In this document: positions 41,751 through 49,366 of the stretch, one piece after another
Layout: each line of letters opens with the position of its first letter
Numbering within the stretch: the first letter of the stretch is position 1
DNA from: an uncultured Actinomycetaceae bacterium
GTDB lineage: Bacteria; Actinomycetota; Actinomycetes; Actinomycetales; Actinomycetaceae
NCBI GenBank assembly: GCA_902464405.1
Contig: CABQJD010000004.1
Coordinates: 1 to 64,000, forward strand
DNA length: 64,000 bases
Direction of reading: 5' to 3'
Position numbers and translations under genes: made by a program
The notes under the pieces: model-generated
Seen by the model: only the letters and a program-made list of their open reading frames with translations
Databases searched by the model: none
Told to the model about the DNA's origin: nothing

Positions 41751-42692
41751 TCACTCCGATTCTTGAGTATTCTTCTCTCCGTGAGATTCATTATTCTGAG
41801 GAGCTGGAACCTGGGCAAATACATCTTTTTCCGAATGAAGAATGCCTAATCGGTTCATCGGATAAAAAATAAGCCAAGCGCGCCCTTCTACGTTAGATAC
41901 AGGCACGAATCCAAATCCTGTTTGTGCATGATGAATCCTAGAATCTGCAGAATTACTACGATTATCACCCATCACCCACAGGTATCCTTCAGGCACAGTG
42001 ACGTCGAACCGAGTATCAGAGGGAGAAGCTCCTTCTATTACGTATGATTCATCGATAGCGACACCATTGACGGTGATGCGCCCGTCGTCACCGCAACATG
42101 CCACGCGATCTCCCCCCATCCCAATGATCCGCTTCACTAAAAAGTTGGTACCGTCTTTTGGCACTAGCCCAATAGCCTGCCCAATGTGCGTGAGAGTAGA
42201 AGCAACAATTCCTTGTTTCGGCTGCTGTATACCGTGCAACCATTCACCTGGATCTTTAAAAACGACAATATCACCACGATGCAATTCCTCAGCACTATCA
42301 GCGAGCTTATTCACCATAAGATAATCGCCAGGCATAATCGTAGTTTCCATAGAGCCTGAGGGCACAGTAAACGACTGCAGAAAAAACTCTTTCAAAGCTA
42401 CTGTGCAGAGCAAGGCAACTGCGAAAATCGTGATTGTTTGAAGAATCCCAGACGCTACACTCTTACGGGATCGTGCAGATGTAGAATCGATAAGCGGAGT
42501 TTTATTTATGCGCGCTGAACTGCTTCTTTCCCGTTCGCGAAATGCGTTGGCTTGAGGAGCAAACGATGGCGGCATGTGCTCCGATACTGCTTCGCGTGCA
42601 TCTACTGCTCCACGGGCATCTTCAGCATCAGCACTGTGACCACCAAAGCGCGGCGCATCACTCGCCTCAGATAGTTCGTGATCGTGCGCCAT
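41751..42692 (-). CDS. lepB: Signal peptidase I
   Basis: Removes Sec signal peptides at the membrane, here for the protease, bacteriocin and M23 protein. 313 residues: a cytoplasmic N-terminal extension (about 75 residues, acidic and His-rich), one transmembrane helix (about 80-105), catalytic Ser in VPSGSMETT and Lys in FLVKRIIGMGGD, and the conserved VMGDNRSNSADSR. ATG 42692 has GGGAG 5 nt upstream. Confidence 0.93.
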   Translation of the reverse strand: MAHDHELSEASDAPRFGGHSADAEDARGAVDAREAVSEHMPPSFAPQANAFRERERSSSARINKTPLIDSTSARSRKSVASGILQTITIFAVALLCTVALKEFFLQSFTVPSGSMETTIMPGDYLMVNKLADSAEELHRGDIVVFKDPGEWLHGIQQPKQGIVASTLTHIGQAIGLVPKDGTNFLVKRIIGMGGDRVACCGDDGRITVNGVAIDESYVIEGASPSDTRFDVTVPEGYLWVMGDNRSNSADSRIHHAQTGFGFVPVSNVEGRAWLIFYPMNRLGILHSEKDVFAQVPAPQNNESHGEKNTQESE

Positions 42693-42884
42693 ATTTACTC
42701 CCTTACGCAATTATTCTTCAAGCTCATCGCTCTCCCGCCTCAGAATATCGCATATTGCATATACTCCTGCACTCCAAAGCCCTTATAGAATGTATCAATT
42801 CCATTACGATTTTAAGGAGGTACCTCAGCCAAGTAGTAAGCCTAAAGCAGCATCAGGCAGAGCTAGAGATTAGGAGGAGTAAAA

Positions 42885-43031
42885 GTGTTTATTGATGCTG
42901 CTATCTACACTTCTAATTGCTGTGATGTGAACTTTCCATCGCGCTCTAGGCGCCTTAGTAGGCACCGTAGTGAAAATTCTTCACTCTCGATGCGTACGAT
43001 TCCAACCTACTTACATCCCCAATGGCAATAG
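42885..43031 (+). CDS. Possible 48-codon small protein
   Basis: GTG 42885 lies 5 nt after GGAGGAG, a strong ribosome binding site. The product (MFIDAAIYTSNCCDVNFPSR..) has a Cys pair and a basic, Ser/Arg-rich middle, no signal peptide or membrane segment. It ends before the rplS terminator on the opposite strand. No family recognised; it may be a leader peptide or chance. Confidence 0.3.
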   Translation: MFIDAAIYTSNCCDVNFPSRSRRLSRHRSENSSLSMRTIPTYLHPQWQ

Positions 43032-43061
43032 ATACGAACGCCCCTCCAAAAAAGAAAAAGA

Positions 43062-43076
43062 CTCAGCTAAGCTGAG
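43062..43076 (-). terminator. Intrinsic terminator after rplS
   Basis: Minus-strand CTCAGC-TTA-GCTGAG followed by TCTTTTTCTTTTTT, 21 bp after the rplS stop. Confidence 0.8.
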
Positions 43077-43097
43077 CCTTTTCTCGTTCAAAGCGAA

Positions 43098-43451
43098 TCA
43101 ACGAGCATCCTCGCGGCGCTCCTTAATCTTCGCTGCCTTACCACGGCGATCACGCAAATAGTAAAGCTTTGCACGACGCACGCTACCGCGCGTCACAACC
43201 TCAATTGAATCAACATTTGGAGAATGCAATGGAAATGTGCGTTCCACTCCCACGCCAAAGCTAATCTTGCGGACAGTGAACGTAGCGCTCACACCTTTAC
43301 CACCGTTGCGGCGAATCACAACACCTTGGAACACCTGAATACGCTCACGGTTACCTTCCACAACCTTAACGTTCACCTTCACGGTATCGCCAGCACGGAA
43401 ATCCGGGCGATCTTTCAACTGATCCTTGGTAATTTCGTCAAGAAATGCCAT
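43098..43451 (-). CDS. rplS: 50S ribosomal protein L19
   Basis: 117 residues at the subunit interface. Typical blocks: FRAGDTVKVNVKVVEGNRER, VFQGVVIRRNGGKGVSATFT, GVGVERTFPLHSPNVDSIEV and RAKLYYLRDRRGKAAKI. ATG 43451 follows GAGGAT and matches the family start; the open frame to 43520 is not used. Confidence 0.95.
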   Translation of the reverse strand: MAFLDEITKDQLKDRPDFRAGDTVKVNVKVVEGNRERIQVFQGVVIRRNGGKGVSATFTVRKISFGVGVERTFPLHSPNVDSIEVVTRGSVRRAKLYYLRDRRGKAAKIKERREDAR

Positions 43452-43562
43452 ATCCTCATTCTTTTCTCGCCATGCACGCAGGTCACAGCAGTAGACGGTA
43501 TTTTCTCGCTGGTACGCCACCCCCTGCGGCAGGCCCTGCGCACTATGAAGCGAGCAACGTTG

Positions 43563-45119
43563 CTATTGTGCCATATCTACGCGCAGACACATAGTTATAT
43601 CTTTGTTGATCTGATCACCCACAGGAAATGCGCGTCTACCTGAACGCTCAAACCCACAACCCGAATATGCACGCTGAGCACGCCTATTCTCACCATTCAC
43701 ACCCAACCAGAGGTAAGGAGCTGACGGAATCGGAGTGCGCCGAGCCAGATGTTCACGCAACATTGCGACAGTCTCTTTCATCATTTGTTTGAATAGCCCA
43801 GAGCCTCGCCACTTTCGATCAACATACGCCTTCTCGAGGTACATGAGTGGACCTTCACGAGACACCCCATCTGCCGTCACAAAATCAACGGGAGCGCCAT
43901 CCTCTTCTCCTGCAATTGCATCCCCCTCAGGCACATCAACCCAGGTATAGCCCGCTAATTGATCAGTGGGATGCATGGTCCGATCATATAACTGCGCCAC
44001 CACAAGTAGGTGCCTATCAGGCTCAGCAAGCAGCGCTTCAAAGTTCTTCGTTTGTAAATGCTCGAAAATAAACGCCTGAATATCCTCAGGCGTCACCGAA
44101 GGAGGCGCAGCATCGGGAAAAGTGCGCGATGCGAGCGAACTCAACATCGCAGCATCCTCAGGAAGCGCCTTACGAATGCGCATAAACGAGAAGCCCTCAC
44201 TTCTTCTCTCTCCCGCAGGATTTTTCTCAGCAAAAAAATGATACTGAGCCGCGCAAGCGAGATCTTTTTTAGAAAGGCGAGCAGTATCCAGATTGAGCAG
44301 CATATCTGGACGATAGAGCGCCGTACGGGCAAATGCCTGCTCTTTTCGCCAATGTGCTACAGCTGCGTGGTTTCCGCTCGTGAGCACGCTCGGCACATGA
44401 ATCCCACGAAAATCCAGCGGACGCGTATAGACAGGATACTCAAGAAGCCCTGCTTCGCCATGCGATTCTTCAACGAGCGATTCTGGATTACCAACCATTC
44501 CTGGCAGAAGTCTGCTCACTGCTTCAATCAGCGCAACAGCTGCAACCTCACCTCCGTTGAGCACGTAGTCACCAAGAGAGTATTCCATCACAACAACGCC
44601 TGGCTGGCTACGATAATACTCGGCAACTCGCGCATCAATTCCCTCGTAACGCCCGCAGGCAATGACGATATGCTTAGTTTTCTGCGCAAGCTGGGTGCAC
44701 ATCGCTTGAGTAAGCTGAGGCCCGCTCGGGGTTGGAAGTGCAAGTACAAAAGGTGCAGAGCCGATCATCTCAGAGCCGCTAACTTCAGCATCACACATCT
44801 GCCCTGCTGACACATCATTAACTGTAGTGGTATCAACTATAGTGCCGCCAAGCACAGCGCTATCAACCTCAGTGCCGATAACCTCAGCATTGCGCATCGT
44901 CACGCAATCGATTGCTTCAGCCCAGACATCTGGCTTCATCACCATTCCAGCGCCGCCGCCACACGGTGAATCATCGACTGTGCGATGCACATCATGCGTC
45001 CAATCTCGAAGATTGTGCGCTGCTATACTGATAAGCCCTGATTCTTGAGCTTTTCCTACAAGAGAGAGATCAAGCACACGAAAAAACTCTGGAAATACAC
45101 TGATGACGTCAAACTTCAT
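43563..45119 (-). CDS. trmD: TrmD tRNA (guanine-N1)-methyltransferase fused to GNAT acetyltransferase
   Basis: Makes m1G37 in tRNAs, which prevents frameshifting. 518 residues, twice normal TrmD. Residues 1-300 are TrmD: MKFDVISVFPEFF, DDSPCGGGAGMVMKPD, CGRYEGIDARV, EYSLGDYVLNGGE and the C-terminal GNHAAVAHWRKEQA. About 45 extra residues rich in Val/Thr/Ser/Asp (about 78-122) interrupt the SPOUT domain before SGPQLTQA. Residues 313-518 are a GNAT domain starting MRIRKALPEDAAML, with the acetyl-CoA loop RKWRGSGLF and NGENRRAQRAYSGCGF. ATG 45119 follows GGGGAA. Between rimM and rplS as usual. The acetyl acceptor is unknown. Confidence 0.88.
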   Translation of the reverse strand: MKFDVISVFPEFFRVLDLSLVGKAQESGLISIAAHNLRDWTHDVHRTVDDSPCGGGAGMVMKPDVWAEAIDCVTMRNAEVIGTEVDSAVLGGTIVDTTTVNDVSAGQMCDAEVSGSEMIGSAPFVLALPTPSGPQLTQAMCTQLAQKTKHIVIACGRYEGIDARVAEYYRSQPGVVVMEYSLGDYVLNGGEVAAVALIEAVSRLLPGMVGNPESLVEESHGEAGLLEYPVYTRPLDFRGIHVPSVLTSGNHAAVAHWRKEQAFARTALYRPDMLLNLDTARLSKKDLACAAQYHFFAEKNPAGERRSEGFSFMRIRKALPEDAAMLSSLASRTFPDAAPPSVTPEDIQAFIFEHLQTKNFEALLAEPDRHLLVVAQLYDRTMHPTDQLAGYTWVDVPEGDAIAGEEDGAPVDFVTADGVSREGPLMYLEKAYVDRKWRGSGLFKQMMKETVAMLREHLARRTPIPSAPYLWLGVNGENRRAQRAYSGCGFERSGRRAFPVGDQINKDITMCLRVDMAQ

Positions 45120-45125
45120 CACGGT

Positions 45126-45704
45126 TTATTCCCCACTTTCCTCTTTACCTATGCCTTCATCTTCGCTCATATCCGCATCATCAATCATCTCTGCTTCACC
45201 ATTGCCAAACAGCCCAGATGGCGCATTGATGACGACACAGTGATCATCAATATCGATATCGGTGACTATCTCACGCACAAACGGCACACGCACAATTGTG
45301 CCGTCTTCTTCGCGCACGAGCAGCAAATCTTGCGCAGGCATAATCTGCAGATCTTCTACGATTCCCAGCTCATAACCTTCTGGGTCGAGAGCTTCTAAAC
45401 CGCGCAGTTCGTGGGGGTACCATGCATCATCTTCCTCTCCTTCAGCTTCATCTGATTCGATGACGAGGGAAACTCCACGCAACGATTCTGCCGTTGTTCG
45501 ATCTTTCACCTCAGCAAAACGAACATACGTGCTGCCTTTATATTCGCGAATAGTGCGAATTGTGAGAGGCCCAGCATCACTCGGATCTGTTTCAAGCGTC
45601 GTCCCCTCACTCAAACGAGCAGCAGGAGAATCTGTGCGAACATCGAGTTTTACTTCGCCTTTAAGCCCGTGTGCAGAGCCAATAATCGCCACAATCAGCT
45701 GCAT
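45126..45704 (-). CDS. rimM: Ribosome maturation factor RimM
   Basis: Assists 30S head assembly with S19. 192 residues: RimM N domain (IVAIIGSAHGLKGEVKLDVR) and PRC-barrel (AWYPHELRGLEALDPEGYEL, VPFVREIVTDIDIDDHCVVI), ending in an acidic tail of about 25 residues (EMIDDADMSEDEG). ATG 45704; 4-bp gap to trmD, so it is translationally linked. Confidence 0.93.
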   Translation of the reverse strand: MQLIVAIIGSAHGLKGEVKLDVRTDSPAARLSEGTTLETDPSDAGPLTIRTIREYKGSTYVRFAEVKDRTTAESLRGVSLVIESDEAEGEEDDAWYPHELRGLEALDPEGYELGIVEDLQIMPAQDLLLVREEDGTIVRVPFVREIVTDIDIDDHCVVINAPSGLFGNGEAEMIDDADMSEDEGIGKEESGE

Positions 45705-45800
45705 GATATACGCCTTTCAGCCCAGTACACGTATGCTCACACATACGCGACTACACAAGGTCTGCATAAAATATTGATACAAAATTTCTTAGGAATACAA

Positions 45801-45830
45801 TAGTACCCGCACTCTAAAGCGCGGGTACTA
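45801..45830. terminator. Hairpin between khpA and rimM
   Basis: Ten-base perfect stem TAGTACCCGC / GCGGGTACTA with a 10-base loop, 34 bp after the khpA stop. Few T follow, so it may only attenuate transcription into rimM-trmD. Confidence 0.5.
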
Positions 45831-45863
45831 GGTCTATCTGCTATACGGTATGAGCAGAAGGAA

Positions 45864-46100
45864 TCAACGATCTGTCTCAATCACGTCTACGCGAACTGGA
45901 CCATCTGACGACAATGCGTTGACAACTGAACGCAATGCCTTTGCCGTGCGCCCGTTGCGACCAATCACGCGACCAAGATCATCCGGGTTTACACGAACTT
46001 CAAGGAGTTCTCCGCGACGATTGATACGTGACGACACTTCAACGTCATCGGGATTATCAACGATCCCGCGAACCAAATGCTCAAGAGCTTCTGCCAACAT
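45864..46100 (-). CDS. khpA: KH-domain RNA-binding protein
   Basis: 78 residues, one KH domain with RVNPDDLGRVIGRNGRTAKAL containing the GxxG loop (GRNG). KhpA-type proteins bind many RNAs with KhpB. Start ATG 46100 overlaps the rpsP stop, the standard rpsP-khpA-rimM-trmD order. Confidence 0.92.
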   Translation of the reverse strand: MLAEALEHLVRGIVDNPDDVEVSSRINRRGELLEVRVNPDDLGRVIGRNGRTAKALRSVVNALSSDGPVRVDVIETDR

Positions 46101-46582
46101 CAGGCTTCAGCCCCTTCTTCAGCAGCTGCTTCTTCGGTGACGCTTTCCTCGGCTTCTGCTTCTTTAGCTGCGGCTTGCGCAGCAGCTTCTGCCTCAGCCT
46201 TGGCTTTAGCCTCTGCTTTTTCTGCACGAAGTTTCTCAGCAGAATCCTGCACGGCCTTCACAGCCTGCTCACGCAGTGCTTCAACGCTCTTCTTCTCAGC
46301 AACCTTCAACGTGGACGTTGCGTCGCCACCTTTGACGGCCTGCCAATCACCCGTAATCTTGAGCTGAGCCATCACAGGTTCAGATGGCTGAGCACCAACG
46401 GAGAGCCAGTACTGAGCGCGCTCAGAATTGATATCGATTACCGATGGCTCTGTATTGGGGTTATAAAAACCGATTTCCTCGATAACGCGCCCATCGCGCT
46501 TCTTACGAGAATCAACCACGACCACGCGATAGTGCGGTGCATGGATCTTACCCATACGCTTTAAACGAATTTTAACTGCCAC
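46100..46582 (-). CDS. rpsP: 30S ribosomal protein S16, with Ala/Glu tail
   Basis: 160 residues. The S16 core (about 1-85) begins VKIRLKRMGKIHAPHYRVVV and includes RDGRVIEEIGFYNPNTEPSV; the remaining 75 residues are an Ala/Glu/Lys-rich, probably helical tail (KAEAKAKAEAEAAAQAAAKE). Extensions occur in other actinobacteria, though this one is long. ATG 46582 with AGGAG upstream. Confidence 0.94.
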   Translation of the reverse strand: MAVKIRLKRMGKIHAPHYRVVVVDSRKKRDGRVIEEIGFYNPNTEPSVIDINSERAQYWLSVGAQPSEPVMAQLKITGDWQAVKGGDATSTLKVAEKKSVEALREQAVKAVQDSAEKLRAEKAEAKAKAEAEAAAQAAAKEAEAEESVTEEAAAEEGAEA

Positions 46583-46883
46583 TTTCGCAGTTCTCCTGTT
46601 TCTTTGTTTCGGGGTGGATAAACAATAGCTCTGGTGGGTTTCAGTGCCGTTATTTATCCGAACTGAGGTGGGCTGCGAGTTGAGAGGGACTCACACACAC
46701 CCAAGTAACTGTTCAATAGTGCCAGAAAACCTCCATAATCTCCATTTCACGCATACTTTCGCCGCAAAGATCACACTTCTTTTTCACGAGGTTCTACGAT
46801 CACGCTATGGTGGCAATCACAGCTTATTCGCAAGCCGCTATACACATTGACAAAAACGCTCCCTCTCGCGTCACAATAGAAAC
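46583..46883. other. Divergent rpsP / cation efflux intergenic region
   Basis: Contains the rpsP leader and the promoter of the cation efflux gene at 46848-46877. No other gene. Confidence 0.5.
46848..46877 (+). promoter_or_regulatory. Promoter of cation efflux gene, leaderless
   Basis: Perfect -35 TTGACA (46848-46853), 18-bp spacer, CACAAT (46872-46877), then 6 nt to GTG 46884. A normal start site would fall on the GTG itself. Confidence 0.6.
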
Positions 46884-47894
46884 GTGAGAAAATTGACGAA
46901 TAGTTCACGGGAAAATCGGCACGCATCATTGGCACACACTAACGGTACACGCTCTCTTAATCTCGCTCGTTTTGCTTGGATCTCAATTGCCGCTTCTGTG
47001 CTCACAATGGCTTTGAAATTCGGCGCTTTTCTCCTCACAGGATCTGTTTCTCTTCTTTCAGACGCACTCGAATCAATCGTCAATCTCATTGCCGCTATAG
47101 TCGCTCTTATAGCATTGAAAATAGCAGACCGCCCCGCAGACGAACGCTATACTTTTGGGCGGTCTAAAGCAGAGTATTTCTCGGCAGGAATCGAAGGCGC
47201 CATGGTTTTCGTGGCAGCAGCGGCAATTATTTTCTCAGCAATCCAGCGCATAATCCAGCCCGTTTCGCTCGACAATGTGGGCATTGGTTTGCTTGTTTCC
47301 GTGATCGCCACATTGATTAACGGAGCAACTGGGCTGATTTTGCTGCGCACTGGTCGCACACACTCCTCTCCTACTCTGATCGCTGACGGCAAGCATCTGC
47401 TCACCGACGTCATCACTACTATTGGCGTCATTATCGGAGTGCTGCTAGTAACGGCAACTAATTGGATACTGCTCGATCCTATTGTGGCAATTCTCGTAGC
47501 TCTCAACATTATTTGGATCGGCATTGGTCTTATCCGTTCAGCAATGGCCGGTCTACTTGACGCTGCACTCCCCGATGAAGAAAACGAACAAATTATCACA
47601 GTTTTGCGCATGTTTATGAGCGATACCGCCACATTTCATGGGCTGCAGACCCGCCAGAGCGGACGTGTGCGGTTTGTTCGAGTAGATGTGCAAGTGCCTG
47701 GCTCATGGACAGTTGCCGAAGGGCACTCTTTCGGCGAAGAAATTGAAGCGGCAATTCGAAATCAACTCCCAGAAACCCGCGTAACTGTGCACGTTGAGCC
47801 AATTGAAGATCCCAGCTCATACGAAGATATTCCCGAAGGATATATTCCTCTCACTACCACTTTTGACGCTCTTCAGCCTCGCACAGTCTCATAA
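46884..47894 (+). CDS. Cation diffusion facilitator family transporter
   Basis: Exports divalent metals (Zn, Fe, Mn or Co) in exchange for protons. 336 residues: six transmembrane helices (about 30-230) and a cytoplasmic domain. Metal-site motifs: LLSDALESIVN in TM2 and DGKHLLTDV in TM5 (His-x-x-x-Asp), an Asp-x-x-x-Asp / His-x-x-x-Asp arrangement. The C-terminal domain contains THVEPIEDPS-like VHVEPIEDP. GTG 46884 has no ribosome binding site; see the promoter entry. Metal specificity cannot be assigned. Confidence 0.88.
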   Translation: MRKLTNSSRENRHASLAHTNGTRSLNLARFAWISIAASVLTMALKFGAFLLTGSVSLLSDALESIVNLIAAIVALIALKIADRPADERYTFGRSKAEYFSAGIEGAMVFVAAAAIIFSAIQRIIQPVSLDNVGIGLLVSVIATLINGATGLILLRTGRTHSSPTLIADGKHLLTDVITTIGVIIGVLLVTATNWILLDPIVAILVALNIIWIGIGLIRSAMAGLLDAALPDEENEQIITVLRMFMSDTATFHGLQTRQSGRVRFVRVDVQVPGSWTVAEGHSFGEEIEAAIRNQLPETRVTVHVEPIEDPSSYEDIPEGYIPLTTTFDALQPRTVS

Positions 47895-47910
47895 TCTCTG
47901 CACACTACAG

Positions 47911-47960
47911 CTTTATTATCATCGCCACTTTATTATTACCGCCACTTATTATTACCACCA
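47911..47960. repeat. Three tandem units of 16-17 bp
   Basis: CTTTATTATCATCGCCA, CTTTATTATTACCGCCA and CTTATTATTACCACCA in succession between two converging genes. Confidence 0.75.
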
Positions 47961-47996
47961 CTCATTTCATATTCTCTGCCATGCCTATTACGCACA

Positions 47997-49166
47997 TCAC
48001 CACGTCTCATTTCCTGACGGCACCCATCCCGCCAAACTCTGAGCTTCTTCTTTAAGGCTGGCACCCGTCATCCACTTCCCATCAATGATGACGCCGAACG
48101 GCTCAGCAACGGCAGTAATATCTTTTTCTGGATCGGACGAATAAACCACAAAATCTGCTGGCTCTCCATCACCCCATGACGGCAATCCGAGCAGTTCACG
48201 CGCTCCATAACTCGCCGCTTTCATCACCACATCAGCTGGCATACCGTGCGCTACCGCCGTCACCAATTCCACTGGCAGCGGGCGCGTCGCGACATTTTCA
48301 GCTGTATCTGTGCCCATCACAAAAAGACTGCCGGCCTCAACCATCTGCGCAAGTCGATCGTCAAGCCTCTCATGCATAGCGAGCATACGGGCTTGGTAGC
48401 ACGGGAACTTCGATCCTGCAGCAGCAAACTCAGGAAAACGATTCACTTGATACACAGTAGGATCAAGCAGGATACCGAGTTCACGAGCTTGCACCATCTG
48501 GCTCGCACTCATTCCTGTGCCGTGTTCGATGCCGTCCACGCCAGCATCGAGCAGAGCCTGCACCGTTTCTGCAGCAAAAGTATGAACCGTCACTTTCTTC
48601 CCCAGATCGTGCGCTACTTTCACTGCATCTCGTAGAATCTCCGCTGGCCAAAGAGGAGCTAAATCAGGCTTCGGAAGCGAACGATCTATCCAATCTCCTA
48701 CAAGTTTTATCCAGCCATCACTCACCTCAGCCTGCCGCTGAATCTCTGCCACGAGATCTTCTGGCTCTACTTCAGCCGCCAAATAGCGCGTATATCGCTT
48801 GAAACGCGCAATATGCCTGCCAGAATAGAGCACTTTCGGCAGGGCGCCCGCCTCGCACTCTCCTGCACGCTCAGTAACTTCACAAGCATTACGTTGGCTT
48901 CCTGCATCACGAATGAGGGTGACGCCAGCCGCACGGCATACCTTCAAACGGCGCAGGATTTCAGCGTCATCTACTAGCTCAGCTCCGTGGCTCATACCTG
49001 GGTGATGATGAGCATCAACAAGACCCGGATAAATATATCCCGAAATTTCTCGCACAGATACGGGATCAACCCGAATAGGAAGCTCGTGGCGTATCACACC
49101 ATCAACGATGTAGACGCTCGCTATATCAGTGCCGCGCAAGTGCCCTGTGAGATGAAAATTAGCCAT
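47997..49166 (-). CDS. Amidohydrolase family protein (imidazolonepropionase-like)
   Basis: Metal-dependent hydrolase of unknown substrate. 389 residues with metal ligands in order: His-x-His in DAHHHPG, a Lys in GWIKLVGDW (possible carbamylated Lys), His in VTVHTFA, His in GIEHGTG and Asp in MGTDTAE. The start region (YIVDGVIRHE, SGYIYPGLVDAHHH) is the usual composite domain. ATG 49166 is chosen; no clear ribosome binding site. It stands alone, convergent with the efflux gene. Confidence 0.8.
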   Translation of the reverse strand: MANFHLTGHLRGTDIASVYIVDGVIRHELPIRVDPVSVREISGYIYPGLVDAHHHPGMSHGAELVDDAEILRRLKVCRAAGVTLIRDAGSQRNACEVTERAGECEAGALPKVLYSGRHIARFKRYTRYLAAEVEPEDLVAEIQRQAEVSDGWIKLVGDWIDRSLPKPDLAPLWPAEILRDAVKVAHDLGKKVTVHTFAAETVQALLDAGVDGIEHGTGMSASQMVQARELGILLDPTVYQVNRFPEFAAAGSKFPCYQARMLAMHERLDDRLAQMVEAGSLFVMGTDTAENVATRPLPVELVTAVAHGMPADVVMKAASYGARELLGLPSWGDGEPADFVVYSSDPEKDITAVAEPFGVIIDGKWMTGASLKEEAQSLAGWVPSGNETW

Positions 49167-49366
49167 AGGCACACTCTATCAGCCTTATAGCGCTACGAGC
49201 CTAGGCGCTTGCTTTCAGGGGCATACTCCCTTTTCCATATCACAAACTCGCAGCATATCTGCACGTTTCAGTCCCTCCCCTATCTTTGCTCTGGGATTCT
49301 CACTATGCCTCACTCTGAGAAAAAGATAGAAGAAGTTGAAAATATAGAATTATTCATGCCTTAAAA

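Larger units (their letters stand above)
42693..43097. other. Intergenic region between lepB and rplS
   Basis: Contains two plus-strand Shine-Dalgarno-like sites (AAGGAGG near 42814, in which a GAGGTACCTC palindrome is embedded, and GGAGGAG at 42873-42879), the short ORF at 42885-43031, and the rplS terminator. Confidence 0.4.
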
